From: Chloroflexota bacterium
GTDB lineage: Bacteria > Chloroflexota > Limnocylindria > Limnocylindrales > CSP1-4
Reading direction: 5' to 3'
NCBI GenBank assembly: GCA_021789355.1
Contig: JAJYJR010000185.1
Span: 1 to 9,696, forward strand
DNA: 9,696 bases
A model generated the notes under the pieces. That model made no database searches. It saw only the letters and a program-made list of their open reading frames with translations, and was not told where the DNA came from. A program made the translations under genes and the position numbers. Shown here in pieces: positions 5,958-9,696 of the stretch (position 1 is the first letter of the stretch; each line of letters opens with the position of its first letter).

Positions 5958-6875
5958 ATGGTCTCGAAAGTCGCCACGATGGCGGACGCCGTCCGCGACC
6001 TCGTCCGTGACGGGGACACGGTCGCCATCGAAGGGTTCACGCACCTCATCGGCTTCGCGGCCGGGCACGAGATCATCCGCCAGCGGAAGCGCGACCTCAC
6101 GCTGGCGCGCCTGACCCCGGACCTGGTCTACGACCAGATGATCGGCGCGGGCGTGGCCCGCAAGCTGATCTTCAGCTGGCTCGGGAACCCGGGGGTCGGC
6201 GGGCTGCACGCCATCCGCCGGCGGGTCGAGTCGGCCGACCCGGCCCCCCTGGAGGTCGAGGAGTACAGCCATTTCGGGATGGTCTGCCGGTACGTGGCCG
6301 GAGCGTCCAACCTTCCCTTCTTCCCGCTGCGCTCCTACTACGAAACCGACCTGCCCGTCGCCAACCCGCTGATCCGACCGATCCGATCGCCCTACGGCGA
6401 CGAGACGGTGTACGCGGTGCCGCCGCTCCGGCCGGACGTCACGATCGTGCACGCGCAGCGCGCCGACGCCTCCGGCGACACGCAGGTCTGGGGGCTCCTG
6501 GGCTGCCAGAAGGAGGCCGCGTTCGCCGCCGAGCGGCTGATCGTGGTCGTGGAGGAGCTGGTCGACGAGTCGGTGATCCGGGCGGACCCGAACCGGACCA
6601 TCATCCCGGGGCTGCTGGTCGACGCGGTCGTGGTCGAGCCGTTCGGGGCGCATCCCTCGTACGCGCAGGGTTACTACGACCGCGACAACCGCTTCTACAT
6701 CGAGTGGGAGGCGATCAGCCGGGATCCGGCGGCGCTCGACGCCTGGCTCGCCGAGTGGGTGTACGGCGTGTCGGGCCGCGCGGAGTACGTGGCGAAGCTC
6801 GGCAGGGAGCGGATAGCGTCGCTGCGGCCCGGCCCGGCGCCGTCGCAGCCGGTCGACTACGGAGCCTACCGATGA
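5958..6875 (+). CDS. Family I CoA-transferase, subunit A (GctA-like)
   Basis: Alpha subunit of a heteromeric family I CoA-transferase, which moves CoA between acyl-CoA and a free carboxylic acid. The protein has 305 residues, close to glutaconate CoA-transferase subunit A and longer than the acetate/3-oxoacid types. An N-terminal V-R-D-G-D-T-V-A-I-E-G-F segment (16-27) leads into the FAAGHEII helix (33-40) and a Rossmann-like core; DVTIVHAQRAD (160-170) and GCQKEAAFAA (182-191) are characteristic. The active-site glutamate of these enzymes lies on the partner subunit. AGGAG (5948-5952) five bases upstream supports ATG 5958. The stop overlaps the start of subunit B (ATGA), pointing to coupled translation and equal amounts. 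Mycobacterial IpdA is a distant relative, so a ring-opening hydrolase role remains possible. The substrate is not determinable here. Confidence 0.88.
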   Translation: MVSKVATMADAVRDLVRDGDTVAIEGFTHLIGFAAGHEIIRQRKRDLTLARLTPDLVYDQMIGAGVARKLIFSWLGNPGVGGLHAIRRRVESADPAPLEVEEYSHFGMVCRYVAGASNLPFFPLRSYYETDLPVANPLIRPIRSPYGDETVYAVPPLRPDVTIVHAQRADASGDTQVWGLLGCQKEAAFAAERLIVVVEELVDESVIRADPNRTIIPGLLVDAVVVEPFGAHPSYAQGYYDRDNRFYIEWEAISRDPAALDAWLAEWVYGVSGRAEYVAKLGRERIASLRPGPAPSQPVDYGAYR

Positions 6876-7690
6876 ACGGGCGGACTGTGGGCGGATCGGC
6901 CGCCGCGAGCGGATCGACCGCCGCCTTCTCGAAGTCCGAGATGATGATCGCCGCCGCCGCCCGCGAGCTGGCCGGGCAGCACGTCTGTTTCGTGGGCGTG
7001 GGCCTGCCCAACATCGCCGTGAACCTGGCCAAGCGCACCGTCGCCCCTGCGCTCGAGCTGGTCTACGAGGCCGGCGTCTTCGGGGCCGAGCCGGCCCGCC
7101 TGCCGCTCTCGATCGGCGACCCCACCATCGTCACCGGGTCCACGGCCGTCATGAGCATGTTCGAGCTGTTCGGCTACTACCTGCAGCGCGGCCTGGTCGA
7201 CGTCGGGTTCCTGGGGGCGGCGCAGATCGACCGCTACGGCAACATCAACACGACCGTGATCGGCGAGTACGCGCACCCCAGGACGCGCCTGCCGGGATCC
7301 GGCGGCGCCTGCGAGATCGCGATCAACGCCCGCAACGTGTTCGTGATCATGCGCCAGTCGAAACGCTCGTTCGTGGACCGGATCGACTTCCGGACCTCGC
7401 CCGGCAATCTCGGCGGCCCCGACGGCGCGCGGATCCGCCGGGAGGGCGGCTGGAACGGGCGCGGGCCCTCGGTGGTGGTGACCGACCTCGGCATCTTCCA
7501 CTTCGACGACGAGACCGGCGAGATGCGCCTCGACTCCCTGCATCCGGGGGCCACGCTCGAGGAGGTGCGCGACGCGATGGGCTGGGAGCCCCGGGTGGCC
7601 GACGCGCTGGCCACGACGCCGGCCCCCACCCCGGAGGAACTGCGGCTGATCCGCGAGGAACTGGACCCGCAGGGGATCTACACGAAGTAG
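6872..7690 (+). CDS. Family I CoA-transferase, subunit B (GctB-like)
   Basis: Beta subunit, 272 residues, partner of the preceding gene. The core begins near residue 21 after a short Gly/Ser/Ala-rich leader. GVGLPNIAVNLAKR (42-55) is followed by VYEAGVFGAEP (64-74), in which E66 stands where family I enzymes carry the glutamate that forms the covalent CoA thioester; its presence favours a true transferase over the IpdAB-type hydrolase, which lacks it. The G-S-T-A-V-M-S-M segment (89-96), VGFLGAAQIDRYGNINTT (111-128) and LPGSGGACEIA (140-150) are typical of GctB/IpdB proteins. The start is the ATG of the ATGA overlap at 6872. A convergent gap of 82 bases separates it from the acyl-CoA synthetase; no clear terminator is seen there, only the palindrome GCGGCGCCGC at 7732-7741. 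Confidence 0.9.
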   Translation: MNGRTVGGSAAASGSTAAFSKSEMMIAAAARELAGQHVCFVGVGLPNIAVNLAKRTVAPALELVYEAGVFGAEPARLPLSIGDPTIVTGSTAVMSMFELFGYYLQRGLVDVGFLGAAQIDRYGNINTTVIGEYAHPRTRLPGSGGACEIAINARNVFVIMRQSKRSFVDRIDFRTSPGNLGGPDGARIRREGGWNGRGPSVVVTDLGIFHFDDETGEMRLDSLHPGATLEEVRDAMGWEPRVADALATTPAPTPEELRLIREELDPQGIYTK

Positions 7691-7772
7691 CTGCCGGCCA
7701 GCGGATCTCGCCTGCGGTCCACCAGTCGCCGGCGGCGCCGCTTGATCGCGGGCCGCACCCACGCCGCAAACC

Positions 7773-9353
7773 TCACGCCAGGCCGACCTGGCTGCGCAGT
7801 GCTGCCTTGTGGATCTTCCCCGCGCTGGTGATCGGGATCTGCTCGACCAGCACGATCCGCTCCGGTACCCAGAACTTCGCGAGCCGCCCCTCGTCAGCCG
7901 CGCGCCGCAACAGGGCGGCCAGCTCTTCCACGTCGAGCTTGCCGGAGGGCTGCACCACGGCCACCGGGCGTTCTCCCCAACGTTCGTCTGGCACTGAGAG
8001 CACCGCGGCGGCCGCCACCCGCGGGTGCTCGGAGATCACGGCCTCGAGGACGGCGCTCGGGATCCACTCACCTCCACTCTTGATCGCGTCGCGTTCGCGG
8101 TCGACCACGTAGACCTGGCCGCCGGGCAGCCGGACCGCCAGATCGCCGCTGGCAAACCATCCCTCGCGGTACGCCTCCCGCGATCGCTCGGTATCGCGGT
8201 AGTACCCCTCAGGCGGCAGCCAGGGGCTGCGTACGTGGAGCTCCCCGATCGTCGCCCCATCGCGAGGGACGGGGGCACCGTTCACCCCTCGCACCTCCAC
8301 CTCGACCATCGGCAACGGCACGGTGCCGGTGCGCAGCAGCTCCTGTGCCGCGTCCGACTCCGGGTCGCCGGGCGGGGCGACCGAGATGGCGGTGGCGAGC
8401 TGGTCCGAGCCGCCGTAGATGAGGCTGTAGCGGACGCCCTTCTGCCAGGCCCTCTGCGCCAGCCCCCGGGGGAAGGGGCTGCCACCGGTCAGCACCTTGA
8501 GCGGCAGCGCACCGCCGTCCGCCACGTCGTTGGCCGCCAGCAGCATGTGCAGCTGGGTCGGCACCAGGTTGGCGAACGTGACGCCCTCGCGACGGATCAG
8601 GTCGAGCTGGCCGGCGGGATCGGCCCGGCCCGGGAGCACCAGCCTGGCACCGAGGTACGGCACGAAGAAGGCGGTGCCCCAGGCGTGAATGTGGAAGAAC
8701 GGGATGAGCGGCATGAACGTGTCCGCCGCCGAGACCTCGGCCCCGCCGCGGTGCAGTGCCAGTTGGTGGAGGATCTGGAGCGAGGCGAGGAGCATGTCCC
8801 GGTGCCGGTAGCGCATGCCGCGCGGCCGGCCGGTCGTCCCGGTCGTGTAGAAGATCGAGAGGATGTCATTCTCGCTGACCGCGTTCGCCTCCGGCGGGAC
8901 TGCGGCCGGGCTCTCGGCGATCAGTTCCTCCAGCGTGGGCTCGCCGGGCCGCGGCGACTGCGCCGCGTCGGTCAGCCAGACGCGCCTGGCGACCAGCGGA
9001 TCGGCAGCCGCGGCGAGCTTCTCGAACCCCTCCCCCACCAGCAACCATTCGTCGCCGGCGTGCTGCACCGTGTAGAGCAGGTCGTCGACCGGCAGTCGGA
9101 AGTTCAGGGTGTGCAGCACCGCCCCGAGCATCGAGAGCGCGTAGTGCAGCTCAAGGTAGCGGTGCGTGTTCACGTCCAGGACGCCCACCACGCTGCCCCG
9201 CCCGACCCCGCGCTGCCGCAGCCCGTTCGCAAGGCGGATCGATCGCTCGTGCAGGTCGGCGTAGGTGAACCGATGGGGAGGGCTGACGATCTCGACCCCG
9301 GGAGACTCGTTCGCCGTCCGCCAGAGAACCTGGTGCGCGACCAGTTCACGCAT
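7773..9353 (-). CDS. AMP-forming acyl-CoA synthetase (fatty-acid-CoA ligase family)
   Basis: ANL-superfamily ligase that activates a carboxylic acid with ATP to an acyl-adenylate and then to an acyl-CoA. It is complete at 526 residues. Motifs in order are the P-loop YTTGTTGRPRG (169-179), FFHIHAW (219-225), GGSPFPRG (290-297), YGGSDQ (313-318), SGD (402-404), the hinge DRERDAIKSGGEWIPS (418-433) and the adenylation lysine K513 in SAGK. The SGGEWIP form resembles AlkK/DmdB-like medium-chain or specialised acyl-CoA ligases. Two departures are notable: the P-loop lysine is R178, and the usual YGxTE is YGGSD, with Asp in place of the Mg-binding Glu. GGAGGT four to five bases before ATG 9353 supports the start. 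That start lies inside the end of a truncated upstream gene (ATGCGTGA, eight bases of overlap), so its translation was probably coupled to that gene. The substrate is unknown. Confidence 0.92.
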   Translation of the reverse strand: MRELVAHQVLWRTANESPGVEIVSPPHRFTYADLHERSIRLANGLRQRGVGRGSVVGVLDVNTHRYLELHYALSMLGAVLHTLNFRLPVDDLLYTVQHAGDEWLLVGEGFEKLAAAADPLVARRVWLTDAAQSPRPGEPTLEELIAESPAAVPPEANAVSENDILSIFYTTGTTGRPRGMRYRHRDMLLASLQILHQLALHRGGAEVSAADTFMPLIPFFHIHAWGTAFFVPYLGARLVLPGRADPAGQLDLIRREGVTFANLVPTQLHMLLAANDVADGGALPLKVLTGGSPFPRGLAQRAWQKGVRYSLIYGGSDQLATAISVAPPGDPESDAAQELLRTGTVPLPMVEVEVRGVNGAPVPRDGATIGELHVRSPWLPPEGYYRDTERSREAYREGWFASGDLAVRLPGGQVYVVDRERDAIKSGGEWIPSAVLEAVISEHPRVAAAAVLSVPDERWGERPVAVVQPSGKLDVEELAALLRRAADEGRLAKFWVPERIVLVEQIPITSAGKIHKAALRSQVGLA

Positions 9354-9576
9354 GCGTCACCTCCAGCCCGACCAGCTCGGGCTCGTGCATCGCCCACGCC
9401 GGATACTCGTCGCCCGCGAGGAAATGGACCGCGTAGAGGCGGGCCAGCCGCTCGTAGCGTTCGCCGGCCGTTTCGGCCAGGTCGAGGAGGAGCGCTACCT
9501 GCGCCGCGTCAGCCAGCCGCCGGACCGCGTCCTTCGCCAGCCACTGCGCTTCGTCGGCCCCGGCTGCGGTTAGAGA
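9346..9576 (-). pseudogene. 3' fragment of a gene, possibly acyl-CoA dehydrogenase, cut by the IS
   Basis: A minus-strand frame of 76 codons with the GC-rich third positions of its neighbours ends in TGA at 9346-9348, overlapping the acyl-CoA synthetase start by eight bases. It has no usable start codon: the only in-frame ATG lies near its end, and an in-frame TGA at 9577-9579 sits in the AT-richer sequence of the IS end. The protein end (A-D-E-A-Q-W-L-A-K-D-A-V-R-R-L, then A-L-L-L-D-L-A-E and R-L-A-R-L-Y-A-V-H-F-L) is helical and resembles the C-terminal helices of acyl-CoA dehydrogenases. That would suit a neighbour of an acyl-CoA synthetase, but the identification is weak. The 5' part should lie beyond the insertion, outside the window. 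That this is a real gene remnant is much surer than its family. Confidence 0.6.
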
Positions 9577-9591
9577 TCATCAGCAAATAAC

Positions 9592-9620
9592 TTGACAATC
9601 TGACGGGTTTGGGCTATGCT
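9592..9620 (+). promoter_or_regulatory. Strong sigma-70 promoter of the transposase
   Basis: TTGACA (9592-9597), a perfect -35, is followed after exactly 17 bases by TATGCT (9615-9620), matching four of six -10 positions. It is the best promoter in the window. The predicted start point, about seven bases beyond the -10, coincides with the GTG at 9627. Confidence 0.8.
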
Positions 9621-9626
9621 CGCTGG

Positions 9627-9696
9627 GTGATCGACGAGGACGCCATCCGGACCCGCTACGAGGCGATGGCGGGCCTCCTCGACGAGCGACAGCGTC
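9627..9696 (+). CDS. Transposase N-terminus, ISAzo13-like, partial
   Basis: Only the first 23 codons are in the window; the gene runs off the right edge. The visible peptide, M-I-D-E-D-A-I-R-T-R-Y-E-A-M-A-G-L-L-D-E-R-Q-R, matches my recollection of the start of ISAzo13-family transposases, which begin with a short helix ending in LDERQRR before a helix-turn-helix. GTG 9627 is chosen because it sits at the expected transcription start of the strong promoter. No Shine-Dalgarno is present, so the mRNA is probably leaderless. An ATG at 9663 is a less likely alternative. The full gene is needed to confirm the catalytic residues and the family. Confidence 0.65.
   Translation, partial: MIDEDAIRTRYEAMAGLLDERQR

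Larger units (their letters stand above)
9571..9696 (+). mobile_element. Left end of an insertion sequence (probably ISAzo13-like), partial
   Basis: From about 9571 the sequence changes abruptly from GC-rich coding DNA to an AT-rich stretch (tagagatcatcagcaaata...), followed by a promoter and the beginning of a transposase. The boundary is estimated from this composition change and from the broken reading frame at 9577; the terminal inverted repeat cannot be checked because the right end is outside the window. Confidence 0.65.

Noticed and set aside
4305..6653. 782-codon minus-strand open frame opposite the aminotransferase and CoA-transferase A
   Set aside because: It is an antisense frame kept open by high GC; its translation is rich in Arg, Asp, His and Gly, lacks any domain, and the plus-strand proteins beneath it have clear catalytic motifs.
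7691..7772. Terminator between CoA-transferase B and the acyl-CoA synthetase
   Set aside because: The only clear symmetry is the loopless palindrome GCGGCGCCGC, with no T-tract; this is expected in such GC-rich DNA.
8025..9590. 521-codon plus-strand frame opposite the acyl-CoA synthetase
   Set aside because: It is antisense to a complete ligase with all core motifs and shows no domain of its own.

Overview
The window is very GC-rich DNA with dense genes, strong G/C preference at third codon positions, ATG/GTG starts, and one apparently leaderless gene. This style fits a high-GC free-living bacterium, most likely Chloroflexota (Limnocylindria-like) or Actinomycetota. That placement is an impression from gene families and codon style, not a phylogenetic result. 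No rRNA, tRNA or CRISPR array was seen.

Layout from left to right. (1) 1-1667: a short two-zinc-ribbon protein with a strong Shine-Dalgarno and a possible promoter about 170 bases upstream, then a HAD class IIA phosphatase whose start codon lies in a degenerate 23-base tandem repeat. (2) 1759-3336: a full-length L-glutamate gamma-semialdehyde (P5C) dehydrogenase. (3) 3357-4109, minus strand: an XRE-type helix-turn-helix protein with a nuclease-like C-terminal domain, convergent with the dehydrogenase. (4) 4110-4604: a 495-base divergent control region with a 14-base inverted repeat (one copy over the regulator's own start codon), three CGACACGCCCC repeats, a possible extended -10 promoter and an AT-rich dyad. 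(5) 4605-7690: a plus-strand unit encoding a class III aminotransferase (GabT/ornithine aminotransferase type) and the two subunits of a family I CoA-transferase, the latter overlapping by ATGA. (6) 7773-9353, minus strand: an AMP-forming acyl-CoA synthetase. Its start overlaps the stop of an upstream gene of which only the last ~76 codons remain, perhaps an acyl-CoA dehydrogenase. (7) 9571-9696: the left end of an insertion sequence, probably ISAzo13-like, that appears to have cut that gene. It carries a near-consensus promoter firing into a GTG-started, probably leaderless transposase.

As a whole the region suggests catabolism of an amino acid or omega-amino acid. The aminotransferase would produce a semialdehyde. 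The P5C dehydrogenase could oxidise it if the substrate is ornithine. The CoA-transferase, acyl-CoA synthetase and (broken) dehydrogenase would handle CoA esters. The XRE protein is the obvious candidate local regulator. The genes' families are read with good confidence; the pathway and the regulation are inference.
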